A stretch of DNA of 64,000 nt. Origin: Asterias amurensis (taxonomy: Eukaryota; Echinodermata; Asteroidea; Forcipulatida; Asteriidae). Below, piece by piece: positions 31,490 through 43,200 of this stretch. Each line of letters begins with the position of its first letter. The first letter of the stretch is position 1. Under the pieces are notes generated by a model that was not told the origin of the DNA, searched no databases, and saw nothing but the letters and a program-made list of their open reading frames with translations. The stretch covers positions 13,744,512 to 13,808,511 of the forward strand of contig NC_092665.1 in assembly GCF_032118995.1 (NCBI RefSeq), given 5' to 3'. Position numbers and translations under genes: made by a program.

Positions 31490-31698
31490 GCGGGGTGTGC
31501 GTGCGCAAGTCTTTGGGGTTTAGATACGCCCATTTTATATTATTCGTCCCTGGTAAAAAGTTCATCTTTGGACGGACCGCACACACCTTGGCGTAGAGTG
31601 AAGTTACGGAACGACAAGAAAGAAGCCCACGGTATTACATATCCCAAAGGGAAGCTGAACAGTGACGACGTTAATAATCAAAGGAACGTTACAGAATT
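31490..31698 (+). other. Possible non-coding first exon
   Basis: This module (GCGTGCGCAAGTCTTTGGGG, ATACGCCCATTTTATATTA, TCGTCCCTGGTAAAAAG) ends at a good donor, AGAATTG|GTAAGA (31698). Similar modules recur at about 33700, 36285 and 36495. It could be a promoter and 5' UTR exon for NLR copy 2, with the exon at 32196-32320 next. This rests only on splice-site quality and position. Confidence 0.25.
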
Positions 31699-32195
31699 GG
31701 TAAGAAAATAAAATCGTGATGATCACAGCTTTACATCAAAATTACACGTTCTAACGATGATGATAGTAAAGTAGAAAACATCCCTTGAAATGTTTCTGCT
31801 GTGAAATGCCATATTTGATGACAAATAAATAATTTAACTTTGCGTTTGGAGTTTATCGCTCAGGTAGCGTTTTATTCATTTGTTTTGTTTGCACCAAATG
31901 TCATGCAAATTAAGTAATCGGTTTTATTTCTCGTGATCCAGATGGCCGATCGATCTCAAACTTCTACAGGTTTGTCAGTTTATGTATATGGTGGAAGATA
32001 TAAAGTGCTGACACTGCCAGCAACTGTTTTGATAGCAAAACCAGTTCTGTAAATTTCGACAATCAATTTACGTCAGAATTATTTCAAAGAACGATTTGAG
32101 AATGCAGAAGGGTATTATTAATGATTATCTTCTAAGTTAGCTATAGTTTGCTTTACGATGTTGAGTATAATGCATTGATTGTCACTGACTCGCAG

Positions 32196-32320
32196 ATACA
32201 GCAGTCTTCAACATGCAAGATCAGGAGAAGAACAAGTCAGTGAGTCCAGTCTGAACCGTGTTCTTACCAGCTGCGCTGGAGGACAGTCGATTTCAACAAG
32301 GCAGATTTTAGTTCTTACAG
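32196..32320 (+). other. Possible 125-nt 5' UTR exon
   Basis: Bounded by GACTCGCAG and TTCTTACAG|GTAAGTAAC, both strong matches to animal splice consensus. It contains a short upstream frame (MQDQEKNKSVSPV) and no extended coding frame. The next likely acceptor on this strand is the TTTTCAG at 36936 before the NLR copy 2 start. Confidence 0.3.
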
Positions 32321-34145
32321 GTAAGTAACATTCTTAAGACCAACCTTTTGAAAACACCCGAAAAAATAATGGTATATTCCACATTATTTTCATAATTATT
32401 GTGTGGTGTCGGTTCGTACGTTCAGCAGGATAGACACGCAAATACTAATTTATTAAATCTGTATTATTTCAAAGTTGTTTATTGCGGAGTTACTTCTCCG
32501 CCCAGATTCTACGGTTTGGTCCTCCACCCACCGAACCCAAGCCTTGGACAAGGCTAACAAAACCCTAGTTTGCTTGCCAAGTAAAGAAAGGTGTTGTTAT
32601 ACACACCAGCTTTATTACTGATTTTATTCAGTCGGTCTTTTGTTGATGAGTTGGAAACAACGTACCACACATTCAATGTGAATAGTTTACAATAGGCAGT
32701 GATGACGATGCTTTTTTTGTAAGTGAAATCGGTGTGGGTTTTAAATTCTAAATTGCACCAGTGGTTGGGATGTACATGCCTTTTGAAGAGAGAAAGTTTG
32801 TGAATTAGACTTATCCATACACTCTAGGTATGTATTATTATATGTATTATACTACACATTATTTTATATGGCAGTTTCCCACACTCCAAATATGCCTAAT
32901 GCATTTGTCTTCACTTTATGTGAACTCACTGCCTGTTTTATCTCTTTCTATCATTCCAAAAAAAAAAAAAAAAACACAGTTCCTATGGACAAAATATATT
33001 AAAATGTAAATTTAGAAAGGGTGACGTCAATAAGACGTCATTGAAGTCAGTAATTACAAGTGTTAGACATTGATTTTTAATTTTTTGTCGTTTTTCCCTC
33101 GTGGTTTAGTTATTGAAATTTGAGGTCTGTTGTAGATTATTTTAAATTGCTTTCAACGAGGTGGATCGTATCAGCAAATGTCTTGTTTATAAAGGCTAAG
33201 TATGACGTCATTAAATACTCGAACGCCCTCTAGCGTCGCTAAAAACAGTTCAAATTGTATTTTTAAGTTGATGTATGTGGCTAAAGTAAACATGGCAAGC
33301 GTATACAAAAACATTCTTTTTATTTTAAGTAGACACCCATGCGTTATAAGTTTGGATTTCATGATGCCACTATACGTGTCACATGACATCATGATCTATC
33401 CATTTCCAGTAAATCGCTATTAAAAGTATGGGTTTGCCTTTGTTGTTCCTGCAGTGGGTGCTAGTTGCACCATATATTGGTCTCATGAATCAAAGTTATA
33501 AAATGTTGTTGTTTGTTCAAGCAGTACCATATTGGTTTATCTACGTGCACAATAAAGACAATTAAGTATTAATCCCACCACCCGGGCTTTTTAAGGGACA
33601 TCCTGTTGGCATTGTGCAATCACAGTTACTTCAAGTGTTTTTAAGGTACTTATGTGCGTTAGCCAGTTGACATATCCTTTGTGATGTAAATCTGAAGAAA
33701 AACATGATGAGCGTGGTGTACGTGCGTAAATCGTTTTGGTTTATAATACGCCCAGGGACTTTCTCGTCCCTGGTAAAAAAAAAATCTTTGGACCGCCACA
33801 CCTTGGCATAAAGTTGCTTATTGTTATTGTGCCCAAGCAAATGGACATGGACTTATAATCCTGAACTAGTGGACCTAGAAATCATTTTCAGGAGAGGGTA
33901 CACAAAACAAGTTTTACAACAATCTTCTATGTCGGTCTTGAGTTGGAAACGACCGTATCACACTTCATCTTTGAGCAACGGTTTTATAAAGCTTTCGTTA
34001 GTGGGTGCGGTGTAGGCTTTAAAACTCCCGCACCAGAGGTTGGGATGTACTAATTCTATGTTTTGCTTTTCGAAGAGTGAGGGAGAGGGTGTGTATAATA
34101 CACACTTACTTCTAAAAATGTGTATTATTATACATTCATAAATAC

Positions 34146-34400
34146 CTAAGACAGTTTATCTATTCTGATTGGTCGGGAGTATGTCACGCGGGTGTGTTTA
34201 AACGGCTGATAAAGACATGGCATAAAGTGTTTAAACATGGGCGTGACACGCGAGCTTGCACCTGTGCTTATAAGACAGTTTCTTCATTCCTATTGGTCGA
34301 GAGCAATGGCTTGAACACCTGTGTCACATCACGCGATACGCGCGACGCGCACGCCAATCTCCTTATATGGCATTTCATAGCTGGAGGGGTGTTTTGTTGA
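34146..34400. repeat. Two-copy CCAAT-like repeat
   Basis: AGACAGTTTATCTATTCTGA followed by TTGGTCGGGAG at 34150, and AGACAGTTTCTTCATTCCTA followed by TTGGTCGAGAG at 34273, are two copies about 124 bp apart. Each is followed by GTCAC and CGCG-rich text. The inverted CCAAT (ATTGG) could be promoter-like, but no transcript start is supported. Confidence 0.4.
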
Positions 34401-34489
34401 AAGAAATCACTGAATAATTATGATTATTGCGTTTTTGTTTTTGGACCAACAAGTTTTGTTGTATTTTGACCGAAAAGGTATTTATGAAT

Positions 34490-34653
34490 GGGAATAAAAA
34501 TGTGCTTTGCCGGTATTAAACACTCTTTTTAGAACCGGTTGCAGTCTGGATGCTGATAATTACGCTCGCCTCCGGCTCGGGTAATTATCACATCCAGACT
34601 GCAACCAGTATTAAACAGAGTGTTTAAAACCGGCCAAGCACATATTTATTCCC
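34490..34653. repeat. Foldback inverted repeat, ~70-bp arms
   Basis: The left arm (GGGAATAAAAATGTGCTTTG, ACCGGTTGCAGTCTGGATG, TGATAATTAC) returns inverted on the right (GTAATTATCACATCCAGACT, GCAACCAGTATTAAAC, GCACATATTTATTCCC). The arms are joined by about 20 bp of GC-rich sequence. It could form a long hairpin and is probably a foldback or MITE core. Confidence 0.8.
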
Positions 34654-34724
34654 TTAATTATTACACTAAATATTAGAATAGACAGTTGCCCACACTCCAT
34701 TTATGGCTAATGCATTGTCTTCAA

Positions 34725-35116
34725 TTAAAGACACCGGCCACTATTGGTAATCGTCAAAGACCAGTCTTCTCACTTAGTGTATCTCAACATATGCATAAAA
34801 TAACAAACCTGTGAAAGTTTGAGCTCGATTGGTAGTCGGAGTTGCGAGATAACTATGAAAGAAAAAAAACACCCTTGTCACACGAAGTTGTGTGCTTTCT
34901 GATGCTTGATTTCGAGACCTTAAATTCTAAATCTGAGGTATCGAAATCAAATACGTGGAAAATTATACTCCTCTCTCGAAAACTACGTCACTGTAAAGGG
35001 GGCCGTTTCTTACAATGTTTTATACTATCAACCTCACCCCATTACTCGTTACCAAGTAAGGTTTTATGCTAACAAATGATTTTTTAGTAATTCACAATAG
35101 TGTCCAGGATCTTTAT
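34725..35116 (-). mobile_element. Family A element
   Basis: Starts TTAAAGACACCGGCCACTAT and ends CACAATAGTGTCCAGGATCT. Interior landmarks are as in other copies. It is inserted into the local module; the related site near 32920 lacks it. Confidence 0.78.
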
Positions 35117-35908
35117 AGTCACCTGGAAGTGATATTTTGTCAAAATAAAGTTTGTATTACTAAAATATGTGTTTTGACGAGTGGAATACGAATAAACAAA
35201 TAACTAAGGTTTTAAAAAATTTGTTTCCAAAGTAGGCCCGACCCGAGAGGGCGCTGTTCGAGGCGCGATATTATAATCGTATGCAGTGCCAACACAATAT
35301 TATAGTGACGCTTTGGCGCAAGCTAAAAACATGCCCTCAAAGTTGAAACAATACCCGAATGTTTGTGTTTAAGTTCGTCACGTTTTTCAGGTACCTTCTT
35401 CGACTTCCCACTAGCTGGACAAATTGTTTGGATGGCGTCATGTTTTAGAAACGAACTTTTCTCTTCATGTCAAAATGTGTGGTGTATTCCGGATTCTCGA
35501 AGCACGACGGCTCGAAGTGTTTGCTGCACAGCGCTGGAAAAGACGTCGGACCGGACCACTTTGCAAACTGACCCAATCTTTAGTTGTTTTGCTGCATCCA
35601 GCAACAATACACGGCCTGGTCGACATTGCCCGAATAATGCAAGAACAAAACATTTTTTTTCGAAACGTACAAACTCACGACTAGGACTTGCCTGTACTTG
35701 CACGTATGTGTGTTCGATTTTCGATCGAGGCAAAGTCTGCCTCGGTTGACGTCACAAAAGGGGTAGGCGGAGTCACCCCCCCCCCTAAATAACTTATCTA
35801 TTTTTTAACCATATAAATCGTTACAAACAATTACTCAAAAAATTATGTTATTGTTCATAAACTTATACTCTAATGTTTGACGAAAATAAATTATATTTCC
35901 AGGTGACT
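35117..35908. mobile_element. ~790-bp terminal-inverted-repeat element with open frames
   Basis: The left end AGTCACCTGGAAGTGATA and the right end TATATTTCCAGGTGACT are inverted repeats. The interior carries an 86-codon frame on plus (35424-35684) and an 87-codon frame on minus (35470-35733), neither recognisable. It also carries a promoter-like block, TTGACGTCACAAAAGGGG (35747-35764). It is directly adjacent to the family A element above, and both interrupt the repeated module. Superfamily unknown. Confidence 0.6.
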
Positions 35909-36981
35909 GTAAAGTGAAATCACTGCCTGCTTTATCTCTTTCTTCGTTCCAAACAAATAAAACGGGTGTGTTAAGTTTGCATCGGGGATAAAGAATATTA
36001 ATTTTGGTTTTTACACATGTGACCCACGGTATTTATAGGCACAATAATAGATAGAGGACACGGCTGCTTGCTGTTCTTGTTTCCCATTGGCATTTTGCAA
36101 TCTCATTCGAGTTTTCCTAAGGTAGTTATTTGCGTAAGACAATGGACAAAGCCTTTGTAACGTTATCCTGGGGTAGAAGGTAGCTCAGGGATCCCACCAC
36201 GCATCCTGGTTTTTAAGAGACTTCAAGTGTTTTGAAGGTAGCCAAATTGAATGGAAAACAACCTTAGTGACATAAATCTACAATGAGCGTGGTGTGTGTG
36301 CGCAAGTCTTTTGGGTTTAGATACGCCCATTTATGTTTATAATTAGCCACCTTCGTCCCTGGTAAAAAGCTCATCTTTGAACTGCCACAACTTGGCATAG
36401 AGTTCTTAAAATTGCTATTTGCGCAAGAACTTTGTCATATAAATCTGAACTAGTAGGTAGCTTTTTTCAGAAGGGGACCAAGTCTACAATTAAAGCGTGG
36501 TGTGCGTGCGCAAGTCTTTTGGGTTTAGTTTTGGGGCCATGTATGTTAAAGGAACACATTGCATTAGATCGGTCGAGTTGGTCCATGAAAAAAGTTTGAA
36601 ACCCTTTGTTATGAAAAGCATTTGAACCGTTTGTTATGAAATCGATATGGTTAGAAAGATGTTTCAAAAGTACAATATAATGATCCACACAATATGCCTC
36701 TAAAGTGCTTGGTTTTCCCTTTACTTTGCAAACTAACACTGTCGGCCATTTTATGGAGTCAAAAACTTGACTCAAAAAGGGGGGGGGGATCAAATAAAGT
36801 AAAATAAAATACAATTTAAAAATAAATAAATGAATAAATTAAAAAAGTGAATTGCGATCTTATCAGCATAAACCGTTTTAAGAAATTTAATATACAAAAT
36901 TATACTGAATTTTACAAAAATTTCTTAAATTTTCAGAACATTGATCTCTCTTCAGTGATTACATCCAAAAGCGCCGCCAAC

Positions 36982-37217
36982 ATGTCTCAGCCATCTCTAA
37001 AACAGTGGTATGAAGACCGGAAGAGGTTAAGGGTCGTCTATGATCATTCCCGGGCAAAACCAGTGGAGAGAAAAAACAAAATCAAGAAGAGTAGACAGGC
37101 AGCTTTCAAGTCTGCATTAGCAGAGAGGACAAAGCCATCGGGACAGCATCAATACACCAAGACAAACACGTCAGATTCATCATTGGGCAAAGAACAATGC
37201 GGAGCACAAGCAAAAAG
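36982..37217 (+). CDS. NLR copy 2 exon 1: basic leader
   Basis: MSQPSLKQWYEDRKRLR start in a GCCAACATGT context, phase 2 end at AAAAAG|GTACCG. It differs from copy 1 at two residues. A candidate acceptor for an upstream UTR exon is at 36936. Confidence 0.7.
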
Positions 37218-40200
37218 GTACCGTAGTGCATTCACTCAACAGTATCGAGAGTAGAGGGTGTAGGCGTACTATTGAGTTTTCAAGATGTTCCAAGTTCCAC
37301 AATGCCCAAACACTACATTTCTAAGGGGACGATTGTGTTGAGACAAAAATCTTTGTGTTATGATGGTGAAGTTCATTGAGCAAAATGTTGTTCAGCTCAA
37401 CTGCTTTACGCAAGTTTTGTCTGACTTTGATTTAAATTCAATTGTTAGTACGAACAAAATATCTTTATTGTCTACTAGCAGAAGTAATTGAGGTATTGTC
37501 ATTTTTTAAGAAATCAAATTCTAATTCTCATCTCTACAGAGACGAAGCCTCATCTTACAGAAGCAAAGACACTTATCACATGATACAGATCTTTATCAAG
37601 ACGCCCATCAACCCCAAAACCCTCTGTCTACGACTCGATCATAAAACAACCGTCTCTGACCTGAAAGACATCATTTACAGGAAGTTGGCCATTCGTCCTG
37701 CATTGCAAAATCTGTACACAAACAACAAAAGGTTCAAGGTATGGTCTATACGTAATACTTGGTTTATGAACCATTCACCTTTGCATTTATCAATTTGTCT
37801 AAATGAATCAATAAAAAGTGATTTGTTTTATCTCACTTCGGGGAGGGACAAAATGGAACCAAGAGTTGTTTTCACAAAGGTTACTAAATGGAAGAACAAA
37901 TACTGGATGGTTACAACGACGGCTAGTGTTATATCTTGAAATAAAATATGAAAAGAAAAAGTTGATCTGCGAAGATATAGAACAAGAATGAAACCCGCAC
38001 TGAAAACAACGGAAACAATCCATGCAGAAATGTGAGAATTCAAGGACCATCGTTCATATAAGTTTTACAAAAGTTTCTTTCCCCCTTTATTTTCCCAGTT
38101 GTGTGACGCTTTGACTCTTCTTGATCTTGGCATTAAACCGGAGACAAACATTGATCTAACACTAGCAGAAGGTTTGCTTGGTGGCGCCCCAACGCGTGAG
38201 TAGTACTTTTTTATGACGTGTCACTCTTTGTGTTGTTTTTCTCTACACAGTCAATTGAAAGTCGTCGTTTTAATCAGTCTTTTAATTGATTGATAATCAA
38301 TAAAATGAAACTAAGGAACATTTAACCTAACGAAATCTCAAATTCAGTGACATTGTTTTGTTCAAGCTGCATTTGATTTTGCATAAAATTATCTGAAAAA
38401 ATTACCCGAACGACTGGCAGGTTAGGAAGTTTGTGGGATTGTGCAGAGATAACATTCTAGAACCAACGTTCATAAGATGGAAACAAATCTTTACGTTTAT
38501 AGGAATTCCAATCCCTATTGATTTATTTTGTTTTTACAAAAATCTTACATTCTTGCATTCTTACATGTAACAGTATTTGAGACAGACATTAATATTCCAA
38601 TATAAGATTATCATTAGTGTTTCATTCTCTAAAATGTTTTGGCCTAAAGCAGTAGACGAGACATTCCTACGGACTTTAGCGGTAAACCTCTGCAAGGACT
38701 GGCAGCAGCTCGCAGTCAAGCTTAAGTTCAGACCAGCAGAGATTGGCAAGTTTGAACGCCTCGCTGAGAGCAACCCAGAAGAACAGGCTCATCAGATGCT
38801 AGTTTCTTGGTTGGGTGCGCAGCAAGCTGATGACAGAGAAGCGGGGGAAAGGTTGAGAAGTGCTTTGGCTCAAATAGGTCGTCAAGATTTGGCTGCAAGG
38901 ATCCCAGGTTAGAACATGGTTGGATTATTTTTGTTTTTAAATATGAAACACTATAATTGTCTCTCTGTATAGAGAAAAAGAAATCCGTGCATAATGTTAT
39001 TTATTATTGTTGATGACAGAAGAGGTCTGCGCATCATGGAAGTTCCGTTTGGTTTTGGTTTGTTTTCTTTCTTTTATTACCAAATATGAACATCACAGTA
39101 ACAAATGAAAATTGACAAAATCGTATGTGGGACAGACTGGTGTGGATAGGTAGGCCTATTGGTAAGGCGGTCTTGAAGTGGTGTATTTATTAGACACGAA
39201 CTGAGCGCTGCTCTAATTGACCCTGATCTGCATTGCATATTGTGTACAGATATGAGAATAAGATATTTAAATCTTAAACCCAATTTTTTCATTTTATTGA
39301 TGCTTTATATCACCAGTTGTTTTGATTTGTCCTATCACAATGAGCAGAGAGTGACTGACATAACATTCTTATAATAACAAAGTCCATAGTTTTTTGTAAG
39401 TGAACAGTAAAATGGATTTAATTAATGCTATATAGACAGGACAGCTTTTGCACTAAGATTTCCATTTAAACCTTCGAAGTTAGGCAACATGAAGTATGTC
39501 ATCAATACTTTGTACCAAAATAAATTGCAGCAGTGTTTTATTAATAAAATTATTTGGAGATACCTTTTTGTGTGGTTGTCATTCTTCTGGTAGGTTATTT
39601 CCCAACATCCCCAAGAAGAGGTAACAAAGGGAAGTCACCGGATGCAACAGGTATAGATGAGAAGAAACTACGAGTCGATAAGGCAGACAGGACTGATTTG
39701 CCACAAACCTCAGGTAAACCATCCAATCTTGAATTATGTCAGCATTTAACATTAAAAAACTCATAAGAAATTGCCGCAGGCATGTTACGATAAAACCCTT
39801 GGTGTGGTTGTCATTCTTCTTATAGGTTATGTACCCACATCCCCAAGAGCAGGTAGCAAGAGGAAGTCACCGGCACATCTGTCAACATCCGATGCATCAT
39901 CAGGTATTAATGAGATGTTAGGAGTCGTAGCTGAGAATATTGGAAAAGATTGGAAGCAACTCGGCACTTCTTTAGGTATTAAAGCTGCACAGATTGACAC
40001 ATATCCAATTGACCATCCAAATGACGTCAAAGAGCAGATCTATCAAATGCTGCGTGATTGGGTCTGGAAACAAACAAGCCGAAAGGAGGCTGAAGACGGG
40101 TTGAAAGAGACGCTTGTCAAACTCGGCCGTGCTGACATTGTTCAAGAGTTACCAGGTAAGTAAAATCACACCTTGTTGTTGCTCCTGTTTGTCTCCGGGG

Positions 40201-43200
40201 AACAGTGTGGTTGCCCCTTGGCTTAACTTTACTAGTGAAAATTGTCAGCGACATCTTTCCTTCAATTCGAATTAAGTAAGCAAAACTTTATCGATTAAAA
40301 TGCAGACCAGATATATTATTTTATTGATAGAATTTAATAAAACTCAATTTCTGGTTGCTTTTCTCTGATAAGGTTATGCAAACACATCACAAGGAGCACG
40401 TAAGATAGACGAAGTTCACTGCAAGCAGCTAAAGGAACATCAGTCAATAACCGATACATCAGGTATTGGTGAGAAGAAGTTAGGAGACCTTGCTGAGCAT
40501 ATCGGAAAAGATTGGAAGCGACTCGGCACTACTTTGGGTATTAAAGTTGCAAAGATTGACACATTCCAACTCGATTATCCAAATGACCTCAATCAACAAG
40601 TCTTTCGGATGCTACTGGATTGGTCTAGAGGGCAACCAAACCAAGAGGCGGCCAAAGACGGGCTGAAGAAAGCGCTTAAAGAAATCGGCCGGGCTGACGT
40701 TGTCAGAATATTAGGTATGCTTTATTTTAACATCCAGTTAAGTTTCCCTTTTGGTTTATTAAAAATCCCCGGCTAAGTGGCTTCTGACTTGCACGTCCCC
40801 TGAACAAAGAGATTAACAAAATATTTAGACCGTAGGCATTTTAAGAGCTCAATTATCCAAATGACCTCAATCAACAAGTCTTCCGGATGCTACTGGATTG
40901 GTGCAGACATGACCCAAAGGCGACTGAAGATGGATTGAAAGAGTCGCTTAAAGAAATCGGCCTTACTGACATTCTCAAAATATTAGGTATGCCTTATTTT
41001 AAAAACTTTAACTAGTGTCCCTTTTGGTTTTATTACTTAAAAGTTGATATAAAAAGTCCCATCCCCTGAAGGTGATCCCTCTGCTGGCGGTTCGCAGACT
41101 GTACCGAACAATCCCCTGGCTTCGAGGCTTCTGAACAAAGAGATTAACAACATATTGAGACCGTAGGCATTTTAAGAGCTAGATTGTTGACTTTGTGCAA
41201 GTTCCACACTAGTTCATTTTCTTTGTATAACCCAGAATTGCTTAATATTTTTACAGGTGAGATGGAGCTGCCCTCCAAAGCGTTGGTTGCAGCTTTGATG
41301 AGTCATTACAAGGAGACGATGAAAGTGAACACACATCCTACTCTTAAGTACTTGGCTCGTGATATGGATAAACTTTATGTAAGTTTAGAACTTTTGCAAG
41401 AAACAAACGAGCTTGATAAGCCACTCATATTGCAGTCGGGTTTAGTTAAGGAAAAACATGAAACAGATCACACAATGCACATTGACATTGAAGGCGAACA
41501 CGAGACCGATAAAATTCAAACAGAGTATAAGAAAGTTCCTCTCAAGTCATACAAAGACATCCTAAGCTTGGATAAGAACAGAATCCTAATCACTGCTGAA
41601 AGTGGGTATGGTAAATCAACGCTTCTAAAGAAGATAGCTTATGACTGGGCTGTTTTACAGAGTGATACTCAATCGACCCGCCAAAAACAAAAGTCGCCTC
41701 TGTCAAAGTATGAACTCGTATTTTTGTTGGACATCAACAAAATGGAGGCAAAGTTTAACATTACGGATGAAATATCTTCTCAAATATTTTCTCAAAACGA
41801 ATTTGGGAAGAAGAGTTTTGAAAATTATATGACACAAAACCCAGAGAAAGTGCTCATCCTTCTTGATGGAGCAGATGAAATCTCATTCGAGAGACTACAA
41901 AATGCAAACGAAGACTTCAGTGTTTACAACGTCCTATCATTCAAGTCGCTTAAACGTTGTAAGGTAATTGTAACAAGTCGTCAATCTACGGCCCTTAAGT
42001 TACTGACTTGCAATCCAGATTTCACACGAGTAAATATAAATGGGTTCGATGACAAAAATAAGAAAGAATATATCACCAAATTTTTCAGCAACCATGATGC
42101 CCAACATCATGATCATGTACTTTCTGAAATAAATAAGTCGGAAACATTGCGCAGTTTAGGGGAGATTCCCCTGTTTCTTTGGCTGATGTGTTCGTCATTA
42201 ACACATGCCGAAAGTCGACTACCTGACAGGATTACAGAACTTCTTAATGACGCAACCAGCATGATCCATAGGCAAAAGATGAGCAAAGATTGGACATCAG
42301 ACATCCCTAAGAAAATAACCGAGAGGGAGTTTAAAGAGCTGATGGACAAACTTGGGCAAGTTGCACTTGAAAGTTTGGTGTTAAAAGGCTACGCACAAAA
42401 TTCCTTCGTGGTTTCAGAGCTTGGTTCAGAGGACCTTGTCAATTTGGGATGTGAAGTCGGCTTGCTGACGCGAGTTCAATTCATGCACGGTATAAAAGAG
42501 GTTGAACGAGTCCACTTCTACCACATGATATTCATGCAGTTTTGTTGTTCTGTTTACCTTTCTGGTATGGCAGAGTCAAATCCTGATAAGTTCAATGAGT
42601 ACATGTCGCAATTGATAGACGGCGACGTAGAAAGAAATGGATACTTAATCCGTTTCTGCAGCGGGAGAAAAAGAAAGGCTGCAGAATGTGTCATAGAACT
42701 GACCAAAAATCACCTTTCAGCTTACAGTAAACACACTCCTGTTGAGTGTGAGAGGTATGTATGTTTACATAGGATAATGATGCTGGCTTTGTTTGAAGCC
42801 AAGCTTGGTTCGACTGTAAAAACCCTCGCGCTGGACGAATGGGTAAGATTCCAATATGAGTTAAAAGGAGAAGACCTCTTAGCTGCACATTATTTCATTA
42901 ACAACCTACCGGAACGATCCAGTCTTCGCCATGTTTCAGATCTAACGATAACGTGTCAAGGAACAACCGACTTAGTTCTGCTAGAACAAACAGTGGCTAG
43001 AACAAGGTGTGATTTATCATTACAAGTAGTTGGGGTCAATATGAAAGACAAGATTCATCAACTCAAAAGCATTTCTCCATTTGTAACATCACTCACGTTA
43101 ATAGATTGTCAGTTAAGCAGTGTCTCTGTTCCTCAACTTTTCAAGTTATTTCAATCAACTACCAAGTTGAAGGAAGTGTGCTTGGTGGGAAACGACTTGC

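Larger units (their letters stand above)
32640..36500. repeat. Locally repeated intergenic module
   Basis: Blocks recur with divergence. GAGTTGGAAACAACGTACCAC to GTTGGGATGTAC at 32648-32775 matches 33937-34050. CACACTCCAAATATGCCTAATG at 32880 matches 34690. TTGGCATTGTGCAATCAC at 33607 matches 36089. GTGCGTGCGCAAGTCTTT occurs at 31498, 36296 and 36507. This is tandem, partly rearranged duplication of about 2.2-2.5 kb units. No protein-coding content was recognised. Confidence 0.5.

Noticed and set aside
35424-35733. Protein-coding gene on either strand inside the AGTCACC-ended element
   Set aside because: Overlapping frames of similar length on both strands, no recognised domain and no splice support. 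Described only as part of the element.
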